Shown here piece by piece: positions 15,176 through 25,675 of a DNA stretch of 64,000 nt (position 1 is the first letter of the stretch; every line of letters begins with the position of its first letter). A program made the translations under genes and the position numbers. The DNA comes from Streptomyces fumigatiscleroticus (GTDB taxonomy: Bacteria; Actinomycetota; Actinomycetes; Streptomycetales; Streptomycetaceae). The stretch covers positions 372,001-436,000 of the forward strand of contig NZ_BMQF01000004.1 in NCBI RefSeq assembly GCF_014647975.1, in the 5' to 3' direction. The notes below the pieces were generated by a model. That model was not told where the DNA came from and searched no databases. It saw only the letters and a list, made by a program, of their open reading frames with translations.

Positions 15176-15221
15176 GGCACGGTGTCACGTTCGCGGGTGT
15201 TCCGCGTGCCACCGTGTCACC
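15176..15221. promoter_or_regulatory. Repeated half-sites in front of the nitrilase gene
   Basis: The 192-base gap inside the operon (15079-15270) contains two near-identical direct copies, CACGGTGTCAC and CACCGTGTCAC, about 30 bases apart. GGCACG at 15176 and CGTGCC at 15205-15210 also form an inverted pair. A gap of this size within an operon usually contains an internal promoter. These repeats are candidates for a regulator site, perhaps the PucR protein encoded next door. No binding evidence. Confidence 0.35.
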
Positions 15222-15270
15222 CCGGGACGGCCTCAGGTTTCCCCGGTGTTTTCCCAGCTCATCGCGTGTT

Positions 15271-16845
15271 TCACGGCTGTTGCGCATCGTGCGCGAGAAG
15301 CGCGATGTGCACCGAGGCGGCCTGCTCGAAGTCGTCCAGGTCCACACCCAGGCGGGCCTGTATGGCCTCCAGGCGGCGGTAGAGGGCGGGCCGGGAGACA
15401 TGGTGCAGCTGGGCCGTGCGGGACTTGTTGCGGCCGGTGGCGAGATAGGTCCGCAACACGGCGAGCAGGTCCTCGCCGGGCCCGCACAGCAGCCCGTCCA
15501 GCTCCCGCTCCGCGAAGGACTGCACATGCGGGTCGTCGCGCAGCAGCCGGATCAGGCCGCGCAGGTGCACGTCCTTCAGCCGCACCACGGCCGGCAGGTC
15601 CAGCGCGGCCGAGGAGTCGGCGACGGCGTCCGCCACATGGCGTGCCTCGCGCAGCCCGGCGGGCACCTCCTCCCAGGCGGTACGGGCGTCCGCGGCGGCG
15701 ACGACCGTACGGGCCGCTCCCGGCTCCGTCCGCAGCCGGGCCGCGAAGCGGGCGGTGAGCGCCTCGCTGTCCTGGTCGCGTGCGAGGCTGAGCAGGACGG
15801 CGGTGGCCCCGTCGGACACCCCGGCGACCAGGCCGGGCAGCCCCAGCAGCCTCAGCAGCCGCTCCAGCCGGTCCGGCCGGCGGTCGCGCACCACCAGCGG
15901 GACGAAGGCGCGCCGGTTGACCGGCAGCCCCGCCGCCCGCACCCGGGGCAGCAGCTGCCGCGCCGGTACGGCCCCGTCGATCAGGTCGGTCAGCAGGCTC
16001 CGCGCGGACTCCTCCTCCCAGGAGCACGCCGTGCCGCCGCCGAGCATGCGGTGCAGGACGAGGGCCTCGGCGGCGCGGTCGGCGAGCAGCCGTCCGGTGG
16101 CGGCCTCGCCGCGGTAGCCGCACAGCACGATCCGGCCCCATCGCTGGCCGCGGCCGGTCAGCTCGGCGCGGATCCAGCCATCGCCCTCGCCGCGGCCGGC
16201 CTGCCGGGCGATGCGCTCCCAGTCGCGCAGCACGTCGTCCACGGCCGGCCGCTCCCCCGCCGTGGCGAGCACACGGTGGGCGAGGTTGGTGACCACGACC
16301 GGGCAGCCGCCGTGCCGGGCCACCTCGTCGAGCAGCCGTTGCAGCGGCGCGCCCGCGGTGATCAGGCCGGTCAGCTCGGTGCGTACGGCCTCGGAGAGGC
16401 TGACGGCGGCGAAGTTGCGCCGCACCAGCCGGGACTGGACCTCCTCGGTGAGCTGGGCGAACGGGAAGGGGCGGTGCAGGACGACCAGCGGCAGCCCGCA
16501 CCGCTCGGCCGCCCGGCGCATCGCCCGGGGCGGCGCCGGGAAGGCACGGCCGAGACCGAGGACCACGGCCGCCGCCTCCGCGCGGTGCAGGGAGCGGATG
16601 TACTCCGCCTGCCTGTCCTCGTCGCCGGCGAGCAGCACCCCGGTGGTGAGGATCATCTCGCCGCCGCTGAGCATCACGCCCACGTCGGCGGCCTCGGCGA
16701 CATGCACCCAGCGCACGGGCCGGTCGAGCCGGTCCGCGCCGGCCACCACCTCGGGCTCCCCGGCGAGCACCCGCTCCAGCGCGAGCACCTGACGGACCGA
16801 CAGGGCCGGTTCCGGGAGTTCCGGCGGCTGAGAGACGGTGGTCAT
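15271..16845 (-). CDS. PucR-family transcriptional regulator
   Basis: 524 residues. The N-terminal PucR/purine-catabolism sensor domain (SVRQVLALERVLAGEPEVVAG, MLSGGEMILTTG) is followed by a central GGDEF-like region. A C-terminal HTH_30 helix-turn-helix (TGRNKSRTAQLHHVSRPALYRRLEAIQARLG) binds DNA. PucR proteins control purine or pyrimidine catabolism in response to pathway metabolites. It lies within the operon, 25 bases after the aminotransferase, and probably controls it. The inverted repeat at 18188-18218 is a plausible target. Confidence 0.92.
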   Translation of the reverse strand: MTTVSQPPELPEPALSVRQVLALERVLAGEPEVVAGADRLDRPVRWVHVAEAADVGVMLSGGEMILTTGVLLAGDEDRQAEYIRSLHRAEAAAVVLGLGRAFPAPPRAMRRAAERCGLPLVVLHRPFPFAQLTEEVQSRLVRRNFAAVSLSEAVRTELTGLITAGAPLQRLLDEVARHGGCPVVVTNLAHRVLATAGERPAVDDVLRDWERIARQAGRGEGDGWIRAELTGRGQRWGRIVLCGYRGEAATGRLLADRAAEALVLHRMLGGGTACSWEEESARSLLTDLIDGAVPARQLLPRVRAAGLPVNRRAFVPLVVRDRRPDRLERLLRLLGLPGLVAGVSDGATAVLLSLARDQDSEALTARFAARLRTEPGAARTVVAAADARTAWEEVPAGLREARHVADAVADSSAALDLPAVVRLKDVHLRGLIRLLRDDPHVQSFAERELDGLLCGPGEDLLAVLRTYLATGRNKSRTAQLHHVSRPALYRRLEAIQARLGVDLDDFEQAASVHIALLAHDAQQP

Positions 16846-16870
16846 GGCGTCTTCCCTCGGCTCGGTGCGG

Positions 16871-18157
16871 CTAGGGGATGCTCCGCAGGGCGTGCTCCAG
16901 GATCGCGGCGCCCTCCTCGGCCTCCGCGACGGTGAGCGACAGCGGCGGGGCGATGCGCAGGGCGCTGGTGTCGTGGCCGCCGCCCTTGCCGATCAGCAGC
17001 CCGTTCGCGCGGGCCTCCTCCAGCACGGCGGAGGCGGCCTGCGGATCGGCCTCGTCGGTGCCGGGCCTGGTCAGCTCGATGCCGATCATCAGCCCGCGCC
17101 CGCGCACCTCCCGTACGTGCGGCACCTGGGCGGCGGCGGCCCGCAGCCGCTCGATGAGCAGCCCGCCGACCCGCCGGGCGTTGCCCTGGAGGTCGTGTTC
17201 CAGCAGGTGGGCGAGGTTGGCGAGACCGGCCGCCATGGTGACCGGGGTGCCGCCGAAGGTGGAGATGCTGTTGGCGTCCAGACAGTTCATGATCTCGGCG
17301 CGGGCGATCACACCGCCGATGGACATGCCGTTGCCGATGCCCTTGGCGAAGGTCACGATGTCGGGCGGGCCGCTGCGCCCGTGGGCCTGCCAGCCCCAGA
17401 AGTGGTCGCCGGTGCGGCCCCAGCCGGTCTGCACCTCGTCGGCGATCCACAGGATGCCCCGCTCGCTCAGCACCTCGCGGAAGGCGGCGTACAGGCCGTC
17501 CGGCGGTGAGGTGAAGCCGCCGACGCCCTGGACCGGCTCGGCGATCAGCGCGGCCGGCGGGCGGACGTGGCCGAGCAGGTCCTTCAGGTCCTCGACGCAG
17601 GCGGCGATGAAGTCGCGGTCGTCCAGCGCGGCGTAGGGGCCGCGGGTGCGGACGCCGCCGTGCACGTAGAGCGTCTGGAGCGGGGAGAGGGAGGTCGGGG
17701 ACCAGCCGCGGTTGCCGGTGATGCCGACGGCGCCGAAGGAACGGCCGTGGTAGCTGTTGCGCATCGCCAGGACGGTGTTGCTGCGCCGATAGGCGGTGGC
17801 CAGCAGCAGGGCGGTGTCGTTGGCCTCGGTACCGGAGGTGGTGAAGAAGACACGGGCGTCGGGGATGCCGGACAACCGGGCGATGCGCTCGGCGAGTTCG
17901 ACCATCGGGCGGTTGAGGTAGAGGGTCGAGGAGTGCAGCATCCGCCCGGCCTGCTCGCTCACCGCCTTGGTCACCTCGGGCAGGGCGTGCGCGGTCATGG
18001 TGGTGAGGATGCCGCCGAAGAAGTCCAGGTAGCGGTTGCCGGCGGCGTCCCAGACATGGCGGCCCTCGCCGTGCGTGATCTCGACGGGGTCGTCGTAGTA
18101 GAGGGCGAGCCAGTCGGGCAGGACGGCGCGGTGGCGGCTCAGCAGGTCCTTGGTCAC
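16871..18157 (-). CDS. Class III PLP aminotransferase (beta-alanine:pyruvate / AGXT2-like)
   Basis: 428 residues, first gene of the operon. The PLP lysine is K272 in VTFAKGIGNGMSIGG; IADEVQTGWGRTG supplies the PLP-ring aspartate; TTSGTEANDTA and RNSYHGRSFGAVG bind the phosphate. Omega-aminotransferases of this type convert beta-alanine or 3-aminoisobutyrate, the end products of dihydropyrimidine hydrolysis, to the semialdehyde, which fits the operon. AAGGAG about 8 bases before ATG 18157 supports the start. Alternative substrates (ornithine, GABA, alanine-glyoxylate) cannot be excluded. Confidence 0.9.
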   Translation of the reverse strand: MTKDLLSRHRAVLPDWLALYYDDPVEITHGEGRHVWDAAGNRYLDFFGGILTTMTAHALPEVTKAVSEQAGRMLHSSTLYLNRPMVELAERIARLSGIPDARVFFTTSGTEANDTALLLATAYRRSNTVLAMRNSYHGRSFGAVGITGNRGWSPTSLSPLQTLYVHGGVRTRGPYAALDDRDFIAACVEDLKDLLGHVRPPAALIAEPVQGVGGFTSPPDGLYAAFREVLSERGILWIADEVQTGWGRTGDHFWGWQAHGRSGPPDIVTFAKGIGNGMSIGGVIARAEIMNCLDANSISTFGGTPVTMAAGLANLAHLLEHDLQGNARRVGGLLIERLRAAAAQVPHVREVRGRGLMIGIELTRPGTDEADPQAASAVLEEARANGLLIGKGGGHDTSALRIAPPLSLTVAEAEEGAAILEHALRSIP

Positions 18158-18187
18158 GGCGGTAGCTCCTTCGACGGGACGTCAGAG

Positions 18188-18218
18188 CCTCTACGCCCGT
18201 AGACGCGGGCCGTAGAGG
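18188..18218. promoter_or_regulatory. Inverted repeat / candidate operator upstream of the catabolic operon
   Basis: Arms CCTCTACGCCCG (18188-18199) and CGGGCCGTAGAGG (18206-18218) pair with one bulged base around a 6-base loop. Inside it TCTACGCCCGTAGA (18190-18203) is a perfect palindrome with a 2-base spacer, and a third CGTAGA half-site lies at 18211-18216. It is 31 bases upstream of the aminotransferase ATG, so it could be an operator (PucR is the obvious candidate) or an attenuator stem in the leader. Confidence 0.5.
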
Positions 18219-18544
18219 GACGAAGGTAAGCCGCGGCGACGGGCTTGCCAAGACCATCGTCGTCAAAGCGCGGGGTCGATCGTGTTTCGTACTCCTGTGG
18301 GTGACCGCCGGGGGCGGTGGGACGGAAGTGAGGCCGGTCCGGCACGCCCTCGCGGCCCGCAGGAGCAGCGGCACGAGCACGTGCGGGCCGGGGGCAGCGC
18401 CGCCGGCGGCCGGCGGCCACCAGGCCGGGCACGGTCTGCGATCTCCGTGGCGGGCGGCGGCCGTCAGCCGTCCCCGCGGTCATCGGCCACCTCCCGTCCG
18501 ACCGGAGCCCTTCTCAACGGGCGTGCGGAAGCGGCCGGGCGCGG
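18219..18544. other. Non-coding stretch between the XRE regulator and the catabolic operon
   Basis: About 330 bases with no convincing gene. The open frames crossing it (for example on the minus strand to 18483) lack ribosome binding sites and have compositions typical of shadow frames. It should hold the promoter of the aminotransferase operon at its low-coordinate end. I cannot place -10/-35 boxes with confidence. Confidence 0.6.
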
Positions 18545-18796
18545 TCACACCGCGGCGAGCACGCACTCCCCCGCCAGCTCGTCCATCGACAGCCCGAGGG
18601 CACGGGCCAGCGCGGCCACCGTGAAGAAGGCCGGCGTGGGGGCGCGGCCGGTCTCGATCTTCCGCAGGGTCTCGGCGGAGATGCCGGCGCTCGCCGCCAC
18701 CTCCGTCATGCTGCGGCCGCCACGGGCCTCGCGCAGCAGCCGGCCGAGCCGCTCGCCGCGTTCCCGCTCTTCCGGGGTCAAGGGGGTGCGCACCAT
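18545..18796 (-). CDS. Small XRE-family helix-turn-helix regulator
   Basis: 83 residues, almost only a lambda-Cro-type HTH: LGRLLREARGGRSMTEVAASAGISAETLRKIETGRAP, then ALARALGLSMDELAGE. Divergent from methionine aminopeptidase with 85 bases between the starts. The mRNA is probably leaderless: the -10 box TAGAAT (minus strand, 18803-18808) lies 6 bases before the ATG and no Shine-Dalgarno sequence is present. CCGGTA repeats between the two genes make it likely that this protein represses itself and the aminopeptidase. Confidence 0.88.
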   Translation of the reverse strand: MVRTPLTPEERERGERLGRLLREARGGRSMTEVAASAGISAETLRKIETGRAPTPAFFTVAALARALGLSMDELAGECVLAAV

Positions 18797-18811
18797 GCCG
18801 TCATTCTATTA

Positions 18812-18870
18812 CCGGTAGCGAAACCCGGTAGCGAAACCCGGTAGACGAAGCCGGTATTGAAATCCCGGTA
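18812..18870. repeat. Five CCGGTA direct repeats, candidate shared operator
   Basis: CCGGTA occurs at 18812, 18825, 18838, 18851 and 18865, with start-to-start spacing of 13, 13, 13 and 14 bases. The first two full units are identical (CCGGTAGCGAAAC) and later ones drift. The array fills the AT-richer gap between the XRE gene and map. Its last copy overlaps the map -10 box and its first is next to the XRE -10 box. That is the expected layout for an autoregulatory operator. Confidence 0.65.
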
Positions 18871-18874
18871 TAGT
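18869..18874 (+). promoter_or_regulatory. -10 box of a leaderless map transcript
   Basis: TATAGT is followed by 7 bases and then the ATG at 18882, so transcription should begin at or next to the start codon. No Shine-Dalgarno motif lies in the sequence before the ATG. The -35 region falls inside the CCGGTA repeats and has no clear consensus. Confidence 0.55.
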
Positions 18875-18881
18875 AATTGGC

Positions 18882-19658
18882 ATGGTGGAACTGAAGACGG
18901 ACACATCGATCGATGCCATGCACGAGGCCGGCCAGGTCGTCGGGCGCGCCCTGACCGCCGTACGGCACGCCGCCGGCGTGGGCGTCTCCCTGCTGGAGCT
19001 GGACGCGGTGGCGCGCGAGGTGCTGCGCGAGGCGGGGGCGCGCTCGCCGTTCCTCGGGTACCGGCCCTCCTTCGCCCCCACGCCGTTCCCGGCGGTGATC
19101 TGCGCCTCGGTGAACGACGCGATCGTGCACGGCGTCCCGGACGGCTACCGGCTGCGCGACGGCGACCTGCTCTCCGTGGACTGCGGCGCGGAGCTGGACG
19201 GCTGGGCGGGCGACTCGGCGGTCAGCTTCGTGGTCGGCACCCCGCGGACGGCGGATCTGCGGCTGGTGGAGACCGCCGAGCGGGCGCTCGCGGCGGGCAT
19301 CGCGGCGGCCGTCGTCGGCAACCGCATCGGCGACATCGCGCACGCGATCGGCTCGGTGTGCCGCGCGGCGGGCTACGGCATCATGGACGACTTCGGCGGC
19401 CACGGCATCGGCCGCCGTATGCACGAGGACCCGCCGGTGCCCAACGAGGGCCGGCCCGGGCGCGGCATGCCGCTGCGGCACGGCATGGTCCTGGCGATCG
19501 AGCCCATGCTGATCGGCGGCGGCACCGACGGCTACCGCACGGACCCCGACGGCTGGACCCTGCGCACGACCGACGGCTCCCGTGCGGCCCATGCCGAGCA
19601 CACGGTGGCGATCACCCGGGCCGGGCCGCGGATCCTCACGGCACGGCAGGAGGGGTAG
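18882..19658 (+). CDS. map: Type I methionine aminopeptidase
   Basis: 258 residues. Removes the initiator methionine from nascent proteins. All five metal ligands are present with E. coli-like spacing: D100 (LLSVDCGAELDG), D111 (GWAGDSAVSF), H174 (FGGHGIGRRMHED), E207 (LAIEPML) and E239 (AAHAEHTVAI). It has no N-terminal zinc-ribbon extension. Streptomyces normally has another map in the ribosomal protein cluster, so this is probably an accessory, regulated copy; pairing with an XRE regulator supports that. The transcript looks leaderless. Confidence 0.95.
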   Translation: MVELKTDTSIDAMHEAGQVVGRALTAVRHAAGVGVSLLELDAVAREVLREAGARSPFLGYRPSFAPTPFPAVICASVNDAIVHGVPDGYRLRDGDLLSVDCGAELDGWAGDSAVSFVVGTPRTADLRLVETAERALAAGIAAAVVGNRIGDIAHAIGSVCRAAGYGIMDDFGGHGIGRRMHEDPPVPNEGRPGRGMPLRHGMVLAIEPMLIGGGTDGYRTDPDGWTLRTTDGSRAAHAEHTVAITRAGPRILTARQEG

Positions 19659-19875
19659 GTCGGGGCGACAGGGGCGGACATGAACAGGGCCGGGGCGCAC
19701 GGCACCGCCGTATCGCCCGTCCGGTCCGCCGCACATGCCGCCCGCGCGGTCCCGTGCCAGGCTGGTGCACCACCGTCCCAGGTGTGACCGGCCCCTCCCG
19801 GGTTACCCGGCCCCGGCACGTCGACCAGCGAGGGCGTCCCGGCCCACGCGTCCGGGACGCCGGGAACGGAAGGCC

Positions 19876-22410
<2,535 letters not shown>

Positions 22411-22416
22411 CGTCTC

Positions 22417-24225
22417 CTACCGTGCCGGGCGCACGACCATCGCCGAGCCGCCGCCGCGCCGTGCCCTCTCCGCGGCGGCGAGCCACTTCCCGTCCGGCAG
22501 CCGCTGCACACCGGTCGCGGCGCCGATCTCGGAATTGAGCTTGAAGGAGTGCCCGACGGCCTCCAGCCGCTGCCTGAGGTCACTGTCGTACAGGCCGGGT
22601 TCGAGCTCCGTCTGGGCGGCATTGCGCTGGCTGGCGCGCGGCGCGGCGATCGCGTCGACCAGCGGCAGGCCCCGGTCGAGGAAGTTGGTGAGGGTCTGGA
22701 GCACGGTCGTGATGATCGTGGCGCCGCCGGGCGAGCCGAGCGCCACCACCGGCCTGCCGTGCCGGTCGAGCACGATCGTCGGCGAGATGGACGACCGGGG
22801 CCGCTTGCCGGGGCCCGGCAGGTTCGGGTCGTGCACGGCCGGGTTGGCCGGGGCGAAGGAGAAGTCGGTCAGCTCGTTGTTGAGCAGGAAGCCGCGGCCG
22901 GGGACGGTGATGCCGCTGCCGCCGGTCTGCTCGATGGTGAGGGTGTAGGCGACGACGTTGCCCCATTTGTCGGCCACCGTCAGATGCGTGGTGTTCTCGC
23001 CCTCGTACGTCGTCGGGGCCGCCGTACCGCCGCTCGCGCAGGACGCCGGGGAGCGCGGGTCACCGGGTGCGAGCGGGCTGGTGAGCACCGCGTCGTCGCG
23101 GATCAGGCACCCCCGTGAGTCGGCGTACCTCTGCGACAGCAGCTCCTTCGCCGGTACGTCCTCGAAGCCCGGGTCGCCGACCCAGCGCCCGCGGTCGGCG
23201 AAGGCGATCCGGCTGGCCTCGATGTAGCGGTGCAGGTACTGGACCTCGCTCGCCCTGGACAGGTCGGTCCGCTCCAGGATGTTCAGGGCCTCGCCGACCG
23301 TGGTGCCGCCGGAGGAGGAGGGGGCGATGGAGTAGACGTCCAGACCGCGGTACGAGGTCTTGGTCGGCGCCTGGAGCCGGGCGCGGTAGGCGGCCAGGTC
23401 CTTGGCGGACAGCTCGCCGGGGCGGGCGTTCCAGCCGGAGTCCGGGTCGACCGGCGGCTTGTCGACGGTGTCGACGATGTCCTCGCCCAGGTCGCCGTGG
23501 TAGAGCGCGCCGACGCCCTTGCGGCCCAGCTCGGCGTAGGTGCGGGCGAGGTCGGGGTTTTTGAAGGTGGAGCCGACGGCGGGGAGTTCGCCGCCCGGCA
23601 GGAACAGCTCCGCGGTGTCGGGGAAGTAGCGGAACCGGGTCTCGTTGGCGGCGGTCTGCGAGCGGAAGGTGTCGTCGACGGTGAAGCCGTCCCGGGCCAG
23701 CCGCTCGGCGGGCTTCAGCACCGAGCCCAGCTTCCGGCTGCCCCACTTGTCCAGCGCCGTCTGCCAGGTGGCGGGGGTGCCCGGGGTGCCGACGGACAGG
23801 CCGCTGCTGACGGCGTCGGCGAAGGCGAGCGGCTTGCCGTCCTCGGTGAAGAGGTTCTCGTCGGCGGTCAGGGGCGCGGTCTCGCGGCCGTCGATGGTGC
23901 GTACGGTGCGGGACCTGGCGTCGTAGTAGACGAAGTAGCCGCCTCCGCCGATGCCCGCCGAGTAGGGCTCGGTGACCCCGAGGGCGGCGGCGGTGGCGAC
24001 GGCCGCGTCGACGGCGTTGCCGCCCTTCTTCAGGATCTCGATCCCGGCGGCGGAGGCATCGGCGTCGACGCTGGCCACCGCGCCGCCGTACCCGACGGCG
24101 ACCGGGACCTTCTTCGCGGGTTCCCCGGACGTACCGCCCGCGGTGGGCGGCGCCGCCGCCCCCACCGACACCACGGCGGCCGAGACCGCCAGGACCGCCA
24201 GTTTCCGTGCGACAGGGCGACGCAT
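22417..24225 (-). CDS. ggt: Exported gamma-glutamyltransferase
   Basis: 602 residues from ATG 24225 (GGAGGT 5 bases upstream; a start nine codons earlier lacks one). A signal peptide (MRRPVARKLAVLAVSAAVVSVGAAA) predicts secretion. The autocleavage site is GENTTHLTVADKWGNVV with T412 as nucleophile; GSPGGATIITTVLQ forms the substrate pocket. It degrades glutathione or gamma-glutamyl compounds outside the cell. Convergent with the ClpC gene with only 6 bases between stops. It shares family but little detail with the cytoplasmic GGT at 7385-9211. Confidence 0.94.
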   Translation of the reverse strand: MRRPVARKLAVLAVSAAVVSVGAAAPPTAGGTSGEPAKKVPVAVGYGGAVASVDADASAAGIEILKKGGNAVDAAVATAAALGVTEPYSAGIGGGGYFVYYDARSRTVRTIDGRETAPLTADENLFTEDGKPLAFADAVSSGLSVGTPGTPATWQTALDKWGSRKLGSVLKPAERLARDGFTVDDTFRSQTAANETRFRYFPDTAELFLPGGELPAVGSTFKNPDLARTYAELGRKGVGALYHGDLGEDIVDTVDKPPVDPDSGWNARPGELSAKDLAAYRARLQAPTKTSYRGLDVYSIAPSSSGGTTVGEALNILERTDLSRASEVQYLHRYIEASRIAFADRGRWVGDPGFEDVPAKELLSQRYADSRGCLIRDDAVLTSPLAPGDPRSPASCASGGTAAPTTYEGENTTHLTVADKWGNVVAYTLTIEQTGGSGITVPGRGFLLNNELTDFSFAPANPAVHDPNLPGPGKRPRSSISPTIVLDRHGRPVVALGSPGGATIITTVLQTLTNFLDRGLPLVDAIAAPRASQRNAAQTELEPGLYDSDLRQRLEAVGHSFKLNSEIGAATGVQRLPDGKWLAAAERARRGGGSAMVVRPAR

Positions 24226-24265
24226 TCGCACCTCCGGTGAAGGGCCGTTCACGCAGCTTAAACCA

Positions 24266-24287
24266 TCGTCATGACCGCGTCATGAAC
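24266..24287 (-). promoter_or_regulatory. PHO-box-like direct repeats upstream of ggt
   Basis: On the minus strand two 11-base units GTTCATGACGC and GGTCATGACGA follow each other, 41 bases before the ggt start. The 11-base period and GKTCA start resemble Streptomyces PhoP boxes, but the downstream bases of each unit deviate from the usual CC, so the match is imperfect. It could also serve the divergent gene at 24331. Confidence 0.3.
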
Positions 24288-24330
24288 TGTGCGGACGCCT
24301 GCCCGCCCGCGCCCGCTACCATGCGCGCCC

Positions 24331-25083
24331 ATGAACGACGACGTGCGCAACATCGTCCTGGGCGTGATAGCCGCCGGCATCAGCGCCGCGCTCGGCTGGG
24401 TGGCCCGCACCTACTTGTGGAAGCGCAGACTCCGCCGCAAACAGGCCTTCTTCGGGCTGCCGGAGAACTCCGAGTCACTGCTCGTCGTCAACCGAAACCC
24501 GGCGACCGCCGAGCCGGCGGTCCACCGTTTCGACGTGTTCGCCCTGCTGGAGCTGTCCGCGCTGATCAAGGACTGCGGCGCCCATGTCCAGGTGGTCACC
24601 CATGACACGGCCCATCAGGGTTTCGGCGAGCGGACGGAGTTCTGCGTGGGCGGCCCCGGTTCGAACCGGCGCACGATGGCCCACATGTCGGCGATGCTGC
24701 CCGGAGTGCGCGTGAACATCGATCCCGAGCCGGGCCCGGACCGGGGCGCGTTCCAGATCGGCGCCGAGCGCTACCGCCTGGAGCCCGGTGTCACGGAGTA
24801 CGTCCTGCTGGCGCGGCTCACCGCGGGCGAGCCGCGGCAGTCCCGGCCCGTCTTCCTCTTCTGCGGCCAGCGCGCGATCAACAACCAGGCGGCCACCCGC
24901 CATCTCGCCCGCAACCACGAGCGCCTGGCCCGCACGTACGGCAACAGCTCCTTCGTCCTGCTGCTCAAGGTCGTCAACTCCCAGGCGTACGGCCCGGACG
25001 TCGTGGAGCTGGTCGCGGACGTCACCCGGGCGGCGCAGAGCCCGCTGCCGGCACCCGCGCGCCCCTCGCACCGCGCCCCGTAG
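24331..25083 (+). CDS. Single-pass membrane protein of unknown function
   Basis: 250 residues. One N-terminal membrane segment (IVLGVIAAGISAALGWVA) is followed by a basic stop-transfer stretch (WKRRLRRKQ), so the rest is probably cytoplasmic. The soluble part has alternating strands and helices (SLLVVNRNPAT, ALLELSALIKDCGAHVQVV, FQIGAERYRL) and ends with PVFLFCGQRAINNQAATRHLARNHERLARTYG and FVLLLKVV, which looks like a Rossmann-type or nucleotide-binding fold. I do not recognise the family. The stop abuts the stop of the next, convergent gene with no spacer. Confidence 0.75.
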   Translation: MNDDVRNIVLGVIAAGISAALGWVARTYLWKRRLRRKQAFFGLPENSESLLVVNRNPATAEPAVHRFDVFALLELSALIKDCGAHVQVVTHDTAHQGFGERTEFCVGGPGSNRRTMAHMSAMLPGVRVNIDPEPGPDRGAFQIGAERYRLEPGVTEYVLLARLTAGEPRQSRPVFLFCGQRAINNQAATRHLARNHERLARTYGNSSFVLLLKVVNSQAYGPDVVELVADVTRAAQSPLPAPARPSHRAP

Positions 25084-25491
25084 TCAGTCCTCCGCGATCT
25101 CCGCGTACAGCTGCGACAGCTCGGGCACTCCGCTGGCGGCCCAGTCGTGCCCGCAGGCCACGACGTCGATCTCGCGGCCGGAGGCGAGCCGGACGACGGG
25201 CTGCCCGTCCGGCCGGATCTCCCAGGCGGCGCCCGGCACGGTGCGCACGACGACGGTGCCCAGATACAGCCCCGCGTCGTTGCCGAGCCAGGACAGACTC
25301 TCCTCGTCGTCCCGCCAGCGCGGCAGCAGCTGGTCGAGCTCGGCCAGCGAACCCGCCGAGTCGTCGAGCAGGACGCCTCCCCCGGACGCCTGGGAGCGGA
25401 GCAGTTCGCACTCGGCGAGGAGGTCGGCGATGCCCTCGGCGTCGACGACTCCGGGCTTGGCGCGCCGGTGGCCCAGGAAGGGGATGTTCAT
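25084..25491 (-). CDS. Conserved actinobacterial protein of unknown function (possibly DUF6278)
   Basis: 135 residues, acidic and soluble. Begins MNIPFLGHRRAKPGVVDAEGIADLLAECELL and contains SLSWLGNDAGLYLGTVVVRTVPGAAWEIRPDGQPVVRL and DVVACGHDW. The pattern recalls small Streptomyces proteins classed as DUF6278; that assignment is from memory. No catalytic motif is evident. GGAG precedes the ATG closely. It ends exactly where the convergent membrane gene ends. Confidence 0.65.
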   Translation of the reverse strand: MNIPFLGHRRAKPGVVDAEGIADLLAECELLRSQASGGGVLLDDSAGSLAELDQLLPRWRDDEESLSWLGNDAGLYLGTVVVRTVPGAAWEIRPDGQPVVRLASGREIDVVACGHDWAASGVPELSQLYAEIAED

Positions 25492-25675
25492 ATCTCCAGC
25501 CTGTCATCCGTACCGGTGCGCGCACCACAGGCGCGCACACGCCCGGTTCCGGGCGACTTCATGCCGCGTCGCCGCAGGGTTCGTCGACGGGTGTCCGTGC
25601 CGGACTTCGACGCGTGGTGCGCGATTCCGGAGCGGCCGGCCTCCGGCTGCTGTGAGGGGCCGCCGTGAGGAACCG

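Noticed and set aside
18154..18483. Minus-strand frame of 109 codons across the promoter region
   Set aside because: Contains the inverted repeat, lacks a ribosome binding site and overlaps the true promoter of the aminotransferase operon.
24655..24680. GGTTCGAACC-like sequence resembling a tRNA T-arm
   Set aside because: Lies within the coding sequence of the membrane protein; no acceptor stem or anticodon arm found.
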